6,471 bases of DNA from Xanthobacteraceae bacterium (GTDB lineage: Bacteria; Pseudomonadota; Alphaproteobacteria; Rhizobiales; Xanthobacteraceae). The translations under genes were made by a program, and so were the position numbers. A model generated the notes under the pieces. The model searched no databases, was not told where the DNA came from, and saw only the letters and a program-made list of their open reading frames with translations. The DNA is taken from assembly GCA_030043175.1 (NCBI GenBank), contig JASHYD010000820.1, forward strand, positions 1 to 6,471, in the 5' to 3' direction. Of the stretch, positions 1 to 5,861 are shown one piece after another (position 1 is the stretch's first letter; each line of letters starts with the position of its first letter).

Positions 1-430
1 TGTCGCAACATCCAGATGCTCGGGACCGAGCACTTTCTCGCGGATCGCCAGCACACTCTTGTAGAGCGGCTCGGCGTCGGCGTAGCGAGCCTGGCGATAG
101 TAGAGATTAGCCAGGTTGTTGAGCGATGTCGCAACATCCAGATGCTCGGGACCGAGCACTTTCTCGCGAATCGCCAGCACACGCTTGTAGAGTGGCTCGG
201 CGTCGGCGTAGCGAGCCTGGCGATAGTAGAAATTAGCCAGGTTGTTGAGCGATGTCGCAACATCCAGATGCTCGGGACCCAGCGCTTTCTCGCGGATCGC
301 CAGCACACTCTTGTAGAGTGGCTCGGCGTCGGCGTAGCGAGCCTGGCGATAGTAGAAATTAGCCAGGTCGTTGAGCGATGTCGCAACATCCAGATGCTCG
401 TGACCGAGCGCTTTCTCGCGGATCGCCAGG
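1..430 (-). repeat. Tandem 126-bp coding repeats (42-residue TPR units)
   Basis: The motif tgtcgcaacatccagatgct begins at 1, 127, 253 and 379, so the period is exactly 126 bp. The three complete copies differ from their neighbours at only about 4-5 of 126 positions by eye. The fourth copy stays similar to about 430 and then diverges into the N-terminal region of the gene. The exact period keeps the reading frame, so copies can be gained or lost without breaking the protein. Near identity at the DNA level, including silent positions, points to recent duplication or ongoing homogenisation rather than ancient TPR divergence. The array continues past the left edge, so its full copy number is not visible. 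Confidence 0.95.
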
Positions 431-603
431 ACCTGTCGCGCCAGCGGCAAAGCTTCAGCGAATTTCCCAGCTCGATAGAGTGCCATTACTCTTGCGTTCA
501 GCGTGGCCAGTTCGCCCTGCTGCGCAAACACAGGCGCAATGATGAAAACATCTATCGTCAGCGCCGTCGCTATGATCAGGCAGAGTCGTTTGATCATGTT
601 CAT
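1..603 (-). CDS. Exported TPR-repeat protein, N-terminal part (gene runs off left edge)
   Basis: Read on the minus strand, this frame is open for 201 codons from ATG at 603-601 to the window edge and is still open there. Residues 1-27 form a signal peptide: a basic start (MNMIKR), a hydrophobic stretch, then APVFA before QQ, so export across the inner membrane is likely. Residues about 30-62 form a divergent helical start (ALYRAGKFAEA). After that come 42-residue units of the kinesin-light-chain-like TPR type, with cores such as NNLANLYYRQ, RYADAEPLYK and VLAIREKVLGPEH. Such TPRs are protein-binding scaffolds. In this family they often precede a C-terminal CHAT protease domain, which would lie outside the window here. 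A CHAT remnant on the same strand at about 1385-1645 supports that guess but does not prove it. The plus-strand open frame over the same bases is a by-product of the repeat. TPR identity and direction are very secure; the partner and the function are unknown. Confidence 0.93.
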   Translation of the reverse strand, partial: MNMIKRLCLIIATALTIDVFIIAPVFAQQGELATLNARVMALYRAGKFAEALPLARQVLAIREKALGHEHLDVATSLNDLANFYYRQARYADAEPLYKSVLAIREKALGPEHLDVATSLNNLANFYYRQARYADAEPLYKRVLAIREKVLGPEHLDVATSLNNLANLYYRQARYADAEPLYKSVLAIREKVLGPEHLDVAT

Positions 604-609
604 GAATAG

Positions 610-613
610 TCCT
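610..613 (-). promoter_or_regulatory. Ribosome binding site of the TPR gene
   Basis: On the minus strand AGGA lies 6 bases before the ATG at 603-601. A second in-frame ATG (597-595) follows two codons later, with a less favourable spacing of 12. The spacing favours the first ATG, giving MNMIKR as the start of the signal peptide. Confidence 0.55.
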
Positions 614-622
614 GACCGGTCG

Positions 623-640
623 GCGACAAGCGGCTGTCGC
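623..640. repeat. Small inverted repeat in the TPR gene leader
   Basis: GCGACA (623-628) and TGTCGC (635-640) form a perfect 6-bp stem with a 6-base loop, 20 bases upstream of the TPR start codon. It could fold in the mRNA leader near the ribosome binding site. Stems this short are common by chance in GC-rich DNA, so a regulatory role is only a possibility. Confidence 0.3.
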
Positions 641-808
641 GCTTCGCACGGCAATGTTTCGTCGCCTCGGGCCTCCAAAACCCCTGACACAAGATGACGG
701 GCTTCGCCCATAACGGGAACCAGCAAGGCCCGCTCGCCAAAGCAAGGCGCATGACCAATCCCCAGGCGCAACATTATTGAGCCAATTTTCAGACGAAACG
801 CCATCCAT

Positions 809-837
809 ACTCTAAAGCGAACGTTGCAGCTTGTCAG
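809..837 (-). promoter_or_regulatory. Candidate sigma-70-type promoter for the TPR gene
   Basis: On the minus strand CTGACA (837-832, five of six matches to TTGACA) is followed after 17 bases by TAGAGT (814-809, four of six matches to TATAAT). A transcript would begin near 802 and have a leader of about 200 bases before the TPR start. The position fits and no better pair was seen closer to the gene, but the match is moderate and was found by eye. Confidence 0.33.
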
Positions 838-1121
838 GGCCACGGCCTCCCAGCCGATTGAAGGGTATCTCGGCGGCAGCCACTGCGCTGCGAGGGCAAC
901 GATGAGTGTTAATCCGCTCCCAAGTCGATCGGAGCTTATTGCGGTGACTGCCTTCATGCAGGCGATCCGCGCCACGACTGCTCTACCTGTTCACCACGAA
1001 ATAGAAAGCGAGCTGTAGGTGAAGGGCTGTGCCTTCGCGGAATAGACGAGTGTCCCGGCATGAACGAAGTCCGGCCCGCTGAATGGCTAGCCGGCATTCG
1101 GATGAGGGAGCCGCGCGATAA
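838..1121. other. Stretch with no recognisable gene
   Basis: Only short open frames on either strand cross this stretch, none with a recognisable protein pattern, a good ribosome binding site or family resemblance. No repeat, RNA gene or mobile-element end was seen. Together with the flanking remnants it reads as decayed or spacer DNA. Confidence 0.5.
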
Positions 1122-1340
1122 GGCGGCGCAGCGGGACACGCTTCAGGCGCTCGGCAAATCACGGCGAGCTTGCTTGTCGATTTTGAAAGAAAGCTCATGG
1201 AGGGCGAAGAGCTTCGCGGCATTCGGCCGATGAGCCGCGAGTGGGACGATCTCGACATCTTTTTCAAGGACAAGGGGGGGCCCGACCGCAAGGCCCGGAC
1301 CGGCATTAAGTCAAGGGTGACCGCACCACTGGCGAGCTAG
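1122..1340 (+). other. Possible remnant of an unidentified gene (short open frame)
   Basis: This frame is open from just after a TAA at 1119-1121 to a TAG at 1338-1340 (72 codons). The first ATG is at 1197, which would give 47 residues. The translation has a balanced, soluble-protein look (LLVDFERKL, EWDDLDIFFKD, rich in D, E, K and R), unlike typical wrong-frame translations of GC-rich DNA. There is no convincing ribosome binding site and I do not recognise a family. A 7-G run at 1274-1280 lies inside it, a likely place for a frameshift. It may be a fragment of a decayed gene, or simply chance. Confidence 0.2.
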
Positions 1341-1384
1341 CGCAGGGTATCGCGCGGGGCACGGGGCCTTGCGCCACCACCCGA

Positions 1385-1645
1385 GCCGGATTGTAGGTCA
1401 GCATCGCGTTGCGTAGGGCCGCCGCGCGGCCGAGCTTCGGATCGGCCTTCATGATGGCGAACGTCACGGTAGTGAGGCCGGGTGGCGGCCGCCGAATCGA
1501 CCGACCAGTGAGACGCCAGAAACGCCTGCCCCCCGCTTAGAAGAAGGCGCGCGCGAGACCCGACAGCGCTTCCGCGCCGGGCTTGTCGGCGGCTGCGGTA
1601 TTACAGGCCGACAGCACCACCCAGTCGGCGTTGAGCTTGGGCCAC
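1385..1645 (-). pseudogene. CHAT-domain (caspase-like) protease remnant, frameshifted
   Basis: Reading minus from about 1638 gives LNADWVVLSACNT, the CHAT motif around the catalytic cysteine (codon 1605-1603), then PGAEALSGLARAFF. A TAA at 1539-1537 replaces the tyrosine usual at this place. Immediately after it one base appears to be missing, since the next recognisable part (QAFLASHWSVDSAAATR) is in another frame. Near 1475-1480 an extra C returns the reading to the first frame, which continues as LTTVTF-like residues and KADPKLGRAAALRNAMLTY. After that the similarity ends, and the usual C-terminal segment with a WGPF-like motif is absent. The upstream half with the catalytic His is also missing: sequence beyond about 1645 no longer resembles CHAT. 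CHAT domains are caspase/separase-like proteases, frequently fused to TPRs. This is an inactive relic, probably the tail of a lost TPR-CHAT gene on the same strand as the TPR gene at the left edge. Confidence 0.85.
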
Positions 1646-1753
1646 CTCGTGCCACGCACCCCTGTCGCTTCGTACCCCCGTTTGGAGCCTCGTGGAAGCA
1701 TGATAAACTGGCAGAAGATCGGAAAAAACGAGAGACGGCGTGGCGTCCATTTA

Positions 1754-1769
1754 CGCTGATTTTTCAGCG
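1754..1769 (-). terminator. Short hairpin downstream of tRNA-Ala, possible weak terminator
   Basis: CGCTGA (1754-1759) and TCAGCG (1764-1769) form a perfect 6-bp stem with a TTTT loop, about 40 bases past the tRNA 3' end in the direction of tRNA transcription. The bases after the stem on the minus strand (TAAATGG) are not a proper T-tract, so this is at best a weak terminator or a processing signal. Confidence 0.35.
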
Positions 1770-1806
1770 CCTTAAGAGAAGGCGGGAAAAGACCATAATA
1801 GCTACT

Positions 1807-1882
1807 TGGTGGAGCCGAGGGGATTTGAACCCCTGACCTCCGCAGTGCGATTGCGGCGCTCTCCCAACTGAGCTACGGCCCC
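1807..1882 (-). tRNA. tRNA-Ala (anticodon CGC)
   Basis: The minus-strand sequence folds into a standard 76-nt tRNA with an encoded CCA end (1809-1807) and discriminator A. The acceptor stem GGGGCCG pairs with CGGCTCC and includes the G3:U70 wobble that marks alanine tRNAs. The D arm is GCTC/GAGC. The anticodon stem CCGCA/TGCGG encloses the loop ATCGCAC, giving anticodon CGC, which reads GCG codons. The T arm is AGGGG-TTCAAAT-CCCCT. No mismatch was seen, so the gene appears functional. In the transcription direction, decayed CHAT sequence follows about 160 bases downstream. Confidence 0.97.
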
Positions 1883-1910
1883 TGCCGGCCGGCAAACGCT
1901 TTCGCGTGCT

Positions 1911-1939
1911 GCCCCAGCGTGGCCGCCATTTACTGGGGC
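1911..1939. repeat. Inverted repeat around the tRNA promoter -10 region
   Basis: GCCCCAG (1911-1917) and CTGGGGC (1933-1939) are perfect 7-bp inverted arms separated by 15 bases. The -10 box and the expected start point fall between them. This could be an operator for a dimeric protein or a fold in the tRNA leader, or a chance match in GC-rich sequence. Confidence 0.35.
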
Positions 1940-1956
1940 GATCCTGATAGTGTCAA
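1927..1956 (-). promoter_or_regulatory. Promoter of tRNA-Ala
   Basis: A consensus -35 box TTGACA lies on the minus strand at 1956-1951. After 18 bases comes TAAATG (1932-1927) as the likely -10, or GTAAAT with a spacing of 17. Transcription would start near 1920, giving a leader of roughly 38 bases before the mature tRNA 5' end at 1882. The perfect -35 and the distance to the tRNA make this convincing. Confidence 0.62.
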
Positions 1957-2162
1957 GGATGCCGCCTCGAGAACTACCCTGTGTCGCCGCTTTTATGTCT
2001 GCGCGCTTGCGCGCGAGAGCTTAAAATGCGATGACCCGCGAGTGCGTGAGGGTACCTCGTTCGGGAGACCTTATCGGCGGAGTGGCGGCCCACGCCGACA
2101 GGGCAATTTGCGAACCATCCCGCGTTGGTACATGGTGCAAGTCCCTTTAGCTAGCGGCCCAC

Positions 2163-3545
2163 ATGCCCGTGCTTAGCCGTCGCCGTTTTCTCGCTGCGTC
2201 CGCCGCCTCGGCGGCATCCGCCGGAGTTCCCGCGATTGCTGCCCCCGGCGATCTTGACGTCGTGATCATCGGGGCAGGAGCCGCCGGTATCGCCGCGGCG
2301 CGCCGGCTCGCGGGCAGCAGGGCGAGAATCACGCTCATTGAAGCCTCCGACCGGCTGGGCGGACGCTGTTTCACCGAGAGCTCGACGTTCGGGGTACCCT
2401 TTGACCGCGGCGCTCACTGGATTCATACGCCAGATCTCAATGCCGTGGCGCCGCTCGCCACGAAGTCCGGTTTTAATATCTACCCGGCTTCGCCAGGCGG
2501 GCGGGTGCGAATAGGCCGCAGATACGCGCGCACCGGCGAAATGGAAGACTATCTTACCGCAACGGTGCGGGCCAATCGCGCATTCGCCGCGGCCGGTCGT
2601 GGCCGGCAGGATGTCTCTTGTGCCCAGGTCTTGCCCAAAGACCTCGGCGATTGGCAGTCGACAATCGAATTCGTACTCGGCCCCTTCGGCTGTGGCAAGG
2701 ATCTCGCCCAAGTGTCGGCTTTCGATTTCTCCCGCTCCCTTGAGCGCAACGATGACATATTCTGCCGCGAGGGCTTAGGCGCGGTCATCGTCAAGCTCGC
2801 CGATGGCCTGCCGGTACAGCTGTCGCGGCCCGCATCGCATATCGATTGGAGCGAACGTAATCGCATCGAAATCAAGACCGCCAAAGGCTACTTATATGCC
2901 CGCACCGTCATCGTCACAGCCTCGACCGGCGTGCTGATGAGCAACAAGCTGACATTTGAGCCGGAACTGCCCCGGCATTATCTCGATGCGATCGAGAAAC
3001 TTGGGCTCGGCAGCTACGATCACATCGCGCTCGAATTGCCCGGAAATCCACTTGGGCTGCAGCGCGACGAACTTGTCTTCGAGAAAGCGGAATCTCCCCG
3101 CACCGCCGCCATTCTGGCGAACATTTCCGGCACCACCTTGTGCACCATCGAAGTGGCGGGAAAATTCGGCGCCGATCTTGCGGCGTCTGGCGAGCCCGCG
3201 ATGGTGTCATTCGCGCTGGATTGGCTGACCTCCCTCTACGGCCCAGACGTCCGCCGAGCCGTCAAAACGACAAGCGCGACGCGATGGAACCACGATCCGT
3301 GGATCCTAGGTGCTTTCTCGGCCGCAGCCCCGGGCGGTCAGTGGGCGCGAGCGGCGCTTGGCGAACCGGTGCGCGACCGCATTTTCTTCGCCGGCGAGGC
3401 TGCGCACGAAACCCTTTGGGGGACAGTCGGCGGCGCTTGGGCATCGGGCGAACGCGCGGCCGACCTGGTATTGAGAAAACTCGGCCTTGCCGGCGGATCG
3501 CCTGAGGCGAAGTCCTCCGCATCGCGGCCGCCGCGGCGGCGATGA
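2163..3545 (+). CDS. Tat-exported flavin monoamine oxidase-like protein
   Basis: This 460-residue protein has the domain plan of the flavin-containing amine oxidases, which oxidise amines to imines with FAD and pass electrons to oxygen, giving hydrogen peroxide. Residues 5-10 (SRRRFL) and the following Ala-rich stretch to about residue 27 form a twin-arginine signal, so the folded enzyme probably acts in the periplasm. The Rossmann motif GAGAAG is at 37-42, with E60 expected to bind the FAD ribose. RLGGR is at 64-68 and GAHWIH at 83-88. The family motif W..DP...G.FS near 375-388 and the C-terminal FAD motif FFAGEA(A)HE at 408-416 are present. By eye, the lysine that contacts flavin N5 through water in MAO, LSD1 and polyamine oxidases corresponds to H287 (context SYDHIALEL). 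The start at 2163 places the signal peptide correctly, but no clear Shine-Dalgarno sequence precedes it. The substrate cannot be told; polyamines or aromatic amines are typical of the family. Confidence 0.9.
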   Translation: MPVLSRRRFLAASAASAASAGVPAIAAPGDLDVVIIGAGAAGIAAARRLAGSRARITLIEASDRLGGRCFTESSTFGVPFDRGAHWIHTPDLNAVAPLATKSGFNIYPASPGGRVRIGRRYARTGEMEDYLTATVRANRAFAAAGRGRQDVSCAQVLPKDLGDWQSTIEFVLGPFGCGKDLAQVSAFDFSRSLERNDDIFCREGLGAVIVKLADGLPVQLSRPASHIDWSERNRIEIKTAKGYLYARTVIVTASTGVLMSNKLTFEPELPRHYLDAIEKLGLGSYDHIALELPGNPLGLQRDELVFEKAESPRTAAILANISGTTLCTIEVAGKFGADLAASGEPAMVSFALDWLTSLYGPDVRRAVKTTSATRWNHDPWILGAFSAAAPGGQWARAALGEPVRDRIFFAGEAAHETLWGTVGGAWASGERAADLVLRKLGLAGGSPEAKSSASRPPRRR

Positions 3546-3609
3546 GTGCCCTCACGGACGTAAAACGGGCGTCCGGCCCTCTGTCGCCAAATTAACCGCA
3601 AAGGGCGGA

Positions 3610-3642
3610 CCGGGCGCCCGCGGGTTTGTGGGTAGCGCCCGG
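3610..3642. repeat. 8-bp inverted repeat between amine oxidase and permease
   Basis: CCGGGCGC (3610-3617) and GCGCCCGG (3635-3642) form a perfect GC-only stem with a 17-base loop, 65 bases after the amine oxidase stop. No T-tract follows, so it is not a classical terminator. It could still attenuate transcription into the permease gene. Confidence 0.35.
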
Positions 3643-3716
3643 CGGGCGAGCAAAACCACGTCTTACTCGTATCCAGTGTTCACGCTAGGATTCGACGTGA
3701 GCCGGGACCTACCCTC

Positions 3717-5153
3717 ATGTCCACGCCGTCGAAAGTCGGATGCAGCGCACTGGCTGCGGTCGCGGTGTTTGTCGGTGGAACGGCACCCGCGAGCGCGGCG
3801 GCGCTGATCGAGTTTGCGCTACCCTGGCCGTGGGCGCTACCGTTCGTCGGCCTGCTGCTGTCGATCGTTGCCCGCCCGTTTCTGACGCCGAAGTTTTGGC
3901 GCGCCCATTGCGGCAAGGTCGCGTTCATATGGAGTGCGCTCACCGTGGCGCCGCTGGCGGCCCTGCACGGTGTCCCGGCGGCGTTGGCCGCGCTGTCCCA
4001 CGCGATAATCGGCGAATATTCAAGCTTCATCATCACGCTTGCGGTGCTCTACGTGGTTGCGGGCGGCATCCTGGTCACCGGCAGCCTGCGCGGCACCCCA
4101 CTCATCAACGCTGCCATCCTGGCGCTCGGAACCGTGATTGCCAGCATCGTCGGCACCACCGCAGCGGCCATGATTCTGGTCAGACCGTTGTTGCGGGCCA
4201 ACGCGGCCCGGCTTCACAATGTCCATGTGGTCATTTTCTTCATCTTTCTAGCTGCCAATATTGGCGGCGCGCTGTCGCCGTTCGGCGACCCCCCACTGTT
4301 CGTCGGTTTTCTTCGTGGCATCGATTTTACCTGGACCACCACCCATCTGTGGCGGCAGACGGCGTTGACGGCTGCGCTCGTGTTTGCCACGTTCGTTGCG
4401 ATTGACATCTGGTACTACCGTCAAGATCGCCGCGTCGCCGTGGTGGGCGAAAAGACTTCTAATGAGCCGATCCGGGTCCACGGCCTCATCAACCTGGCGC
4501 TCATTGGGCTTATCGTTGGGGCGATCCTGCTTTCTTCCTTTTGGAGACCCGGCGTCGCATTCGCCATTTACGACACCCCGCTGGAGCTCCAGAATATCTT
4601 GCGCGACGTCATGCTTGTGGCGATAGCGGTCGCGTCACTGGTGCTGACTCCCGGGGAACACCACGAGCGTAACGGCTTCACCTTCGATCCGATCGTGGAA
4701 GTCGCCAAGCTGTTCGCCGGCATTTTCATCTGCGTCATACCGGTGACGGCGATGCTGCGCATGGGTCGTGCCGGGCCGTTTTCTTGGGCTTTGGGGCTGG
4801 TAACCAACCAGGCCGGCGAGCCGCATAATGCCGCCTATTTCTGGCTCACCGGGCTGGTGTCGGCCGTGCTAGACAACGCTCCGACCTATCCGGTGTTTTT
4901 CGACCTCGCAGGTGGAAATGCCGCCAGGCTCACCGGCGAACTTGCCCCCACGCTCGCGGCGATTTCAATGGGGGCCGTCTACATGGGCGCACTCACCTAT
5001 CTCGGCAACGCGCCGAATTTCATGATTTATGTCATCGCCACCGAACGCGGCGTGAAAATGCCGAGCTGGTGGAGATTCATGATGTGGTCGGGCGCCGTGC
5101 TGTTGCCGGTGTTCGCGGTGGTCACATATGTGTTGGTGATCCCCGGACCGTAG
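3717..5153 (+). CDS. Multi-pass permease of the ion-transporter superfamily (CitMHS/NhaD-like)
   Basis: This 478-residue, highly hydrophobic protein has roughly 11-12 predicted membrane segments by eye and belongs to the inner membrane. It shows the two-half pattern of the ion-transporter superfamily (citrate-Mg carriers, NhaD Na+/H+ antiporters, ArsB). The first half has GTTAAAM at about 146-152 and SPFGDPPLF at about 187-195. The second half has VLDNAPT at 384-390 and YLGNAPN at 428-434. These helix-breaking loops line the transport path in the superfamily. The closest group is probably the putative citrate transporters / sodium:proton antiporters (Pfam CitMHS_2). The substrate, whether carboxylate with cation or Na+/H+ exchange, cannot be decided. 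The N-terminus ends in APASA near residue 28 and could be a cleavable signal or simply the first helix. A GGGA lies about 10 bases before the ATG. It sits 171 bp after the amine oxidase on the same strand, so co-transcription is possible but not shown. Confidence 0.88.
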   Translation: MSTPSKVGCSALAAVAVFVGGTAPASAAALIEFALPWPWALPFVGLLLSIVARPFLTPKFWRAHCGKVAFIWSALTVAPLAALHGVPAALAALSHAIIGEYSSFIITLAVLYVVAGGILVTGSLRGTPLINAAILALGTVIASIVGTTAAAMILVRPLLRANAARLHNVHVVIFFIFLAANIGGALSPFGDPPLFVGFLRGIDFTWTTTHLWRQTALTAALVFATFVAIDIWYYRQDRRVAVVGEKTSNEPIRVHGLINLALIGLIVGAILLSSFWRPGVAFAIYDTPLELQNILRDVMLVAIAVASLVLTPGEHHERNGFTFDPIVEVAKLFAGIFICVIPVTAMLRMGRAGPFSWALGLVTNQAGEPHNAAYFWLTGLVSAVLDNAPTYPVFFDLAGGNAARLTGELAPTLAAISMGAVYMGALTYLGNAPNFMIYVIATERGVKMPSWWRFMMWSGAVLLPVFAVVTYVLVIPGP

Positions 5154-5271
5154 GATGGGTTGAGCGCGGCACAAGCCATCCTGGCCCAGCTGGTCTGCGC
5201 TGGCCGGTGGCTCGGCCTTGAGTCCTTCGTGACCGTCGTGAGCTGATTTGCTAATCGCCGAACCTTTCCGC

Positions 5272-5305
5272 GTGGGCACGGCGTTAACGGCGGCCTCGTG
5301 CCCAC
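5272..5305. terminator. 9-bp hairpin between convergent genes, possible bidirectional terminator
   Basis: GTGGGCACG (5272-5280) and CGTGCCCAC (5297-5305) are perfect arms with a 16-base loop. They lie between the ends of the plus-strand permease (stop 5153) and the minus-strand Rid gene (stop 5345). Position and stem strength fit a shared terminator, but neither side has a T-tract, so the call is tentative. Confidence 0.4.
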
Positions 5306-5344
5306 CCCACGATCCGGCGCAATAGTTCGAGCTTCGAAATCGCT

Positions 5345-5752
5345 CTATCGATCAGGAATTACAGCCACCGCCTCGACCTCGAGCAGCGCGCCGGGACGCG
5401 CGAGACTCACGATTGCAACGGCGGTGCTGGCAGGCGGCGCCGCAGGGTCAATGTAGCGATCGCGCACTTCGCGAAAGATGGGGAGATGCGTGATGTCGAT
5501 GAAGTAATTGTTGAGCTTCACCACATGCTCGAAACCGGCGCCGACCGCGGCGAGCGCATTCTTGAGGTTGATAAATGTCTGCTCCGCCTGGGCGCGGAAA
5601 TCGCCCGGCGCACCGACGACTTTGTTGTCGATGTCGAGGCCGAGCTGGCCCGCAATGTAGACGATCCGGCCCGGACTCGTGGCCTCCACCACGTGCGTAT
5701 ACCCGGTTGGCTTGGCGATCGTTGAGGGATTGTGAAAGCGATGGATCGGCAT
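5345..5752 (-). CDS. RidA/YjgF/UK114-family protein lacking the usual catalytic Arg
   Basis: This 135-residue protein has the full length and pattern of the Rid family: YIAGQLGLD at 32-40, NLKNALAAVGAGFEHVVKLNNY at 62-83 (a family hallmark), an IFREVRDRY segment near 92-100, and the C-terminal LEVEAVAV strand at 124-131. Canonical RidA proteins are trimeric cytosolic enzymes that hydrolyse reactive enamines/imines such as 2-aminoacrylate. They depend on an arginine in the PARS/T motif (Arg105 in E. coli RidA). Here the matching stretch reads PPASTAV, so S109 stands in the arginine position. That places it among the Rid subfamilies without this residue, which have not been shown to have the classical deaminase activity. 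It follows the FAD oxidoreductase on the same strand after 109 bp and may share its transcript. Family membership is certain; the activity is open. Confidence 0.93.
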   Translation of the reverse strand: MPIHRFHNPSTIAKPTGYTHVVEATSPGRIVYIAGQLGLDIDNKVVGAPGDFRAQAEQTFINLKNALAAVGAGFEHVVKLNNYFIDITHLPIFREVRDRYIDPAAPPASTAVAIVSLARPGALLEVEAVAVIPDR

Positions 5753-5759
5753 CGGTGCG

Positions 5760-5765
5760 CTCCTT
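5760..5765 (-). promoter_or_regulatory. Strong ribosome binding site of the Rid gene
   Basis: AAGGAG on the minus strand, 7 bases before the ATG at 5752-5750, is a near-perfect Shine-Dalgarno sequence and fixes the start. It suggests efficient translation even if the gene is distal in an operon. Confidence 0.85.
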
Positions 5766-5861
5766 CAAAGGTTTCAAATACGCTTGAGCGATGATAGCGG
5801 CATTGTTGCGTTGTTGCTCGCAGGGCCGTAGAGCAGCCGCCGGGAATGACGGGGAGGCAGA

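Noticed and set aside
16..609. Plus-strand 197-codon open frame with repeated blocks
   Set aside because: It is the antisense reading of the TPR repeats. The minus strand gives perfect TPR units with a signal peptide and a ribosome binding site.
455..808. Minus-strand 117-codon frame upstream of and overlapping the TPR gene start
   Set aside because: It overlaps the TPR signal-peptide region in another frame, and its Arg/Cys/His-rich translation is typical of wrong-frame GC-rich DNA with no family pattern.
983..1306. Minus-strand 107-codon frame
   Set aside because: Low-complexity Arg/Ser/Pro composition, no ribosome binding site and no recognisable motif.
1464..1655. Minus-strand 63-codon frame
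   Set aside because: It is a shifted reading of the CHAT remnant. The CHAT motifs appear in the neighbouring frames.
1685..1700. GGAGCC-containing stretch as a possible second copy of the tRNA 3' end (attachment site)
   Set aside because: Only about six bases match the tRNA end, too few for an attachment repeat.
1884..1893. GCCGGCCGGC palindrome next to the tRNA 5' end
   Set aside because: A 10-bp GC-only palindrome is common by chance in this base composition and sits in the tRNA leader without other support.
1919..2176. Plus-strand 85-codon frame between tRNA and amine oxidase
   Set aside because: It covers the tRNA promoter on the other strand, starts at a GTG without a ribosome binding site, and resembles no family.
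5815..5835. TGCTC/GAGCA inverted repeat between the two right-hand minus-strand genes as a terminator
   Set aside because: The stem has only five pairs and no T-tract, so it is not evidence for separate transcripts.
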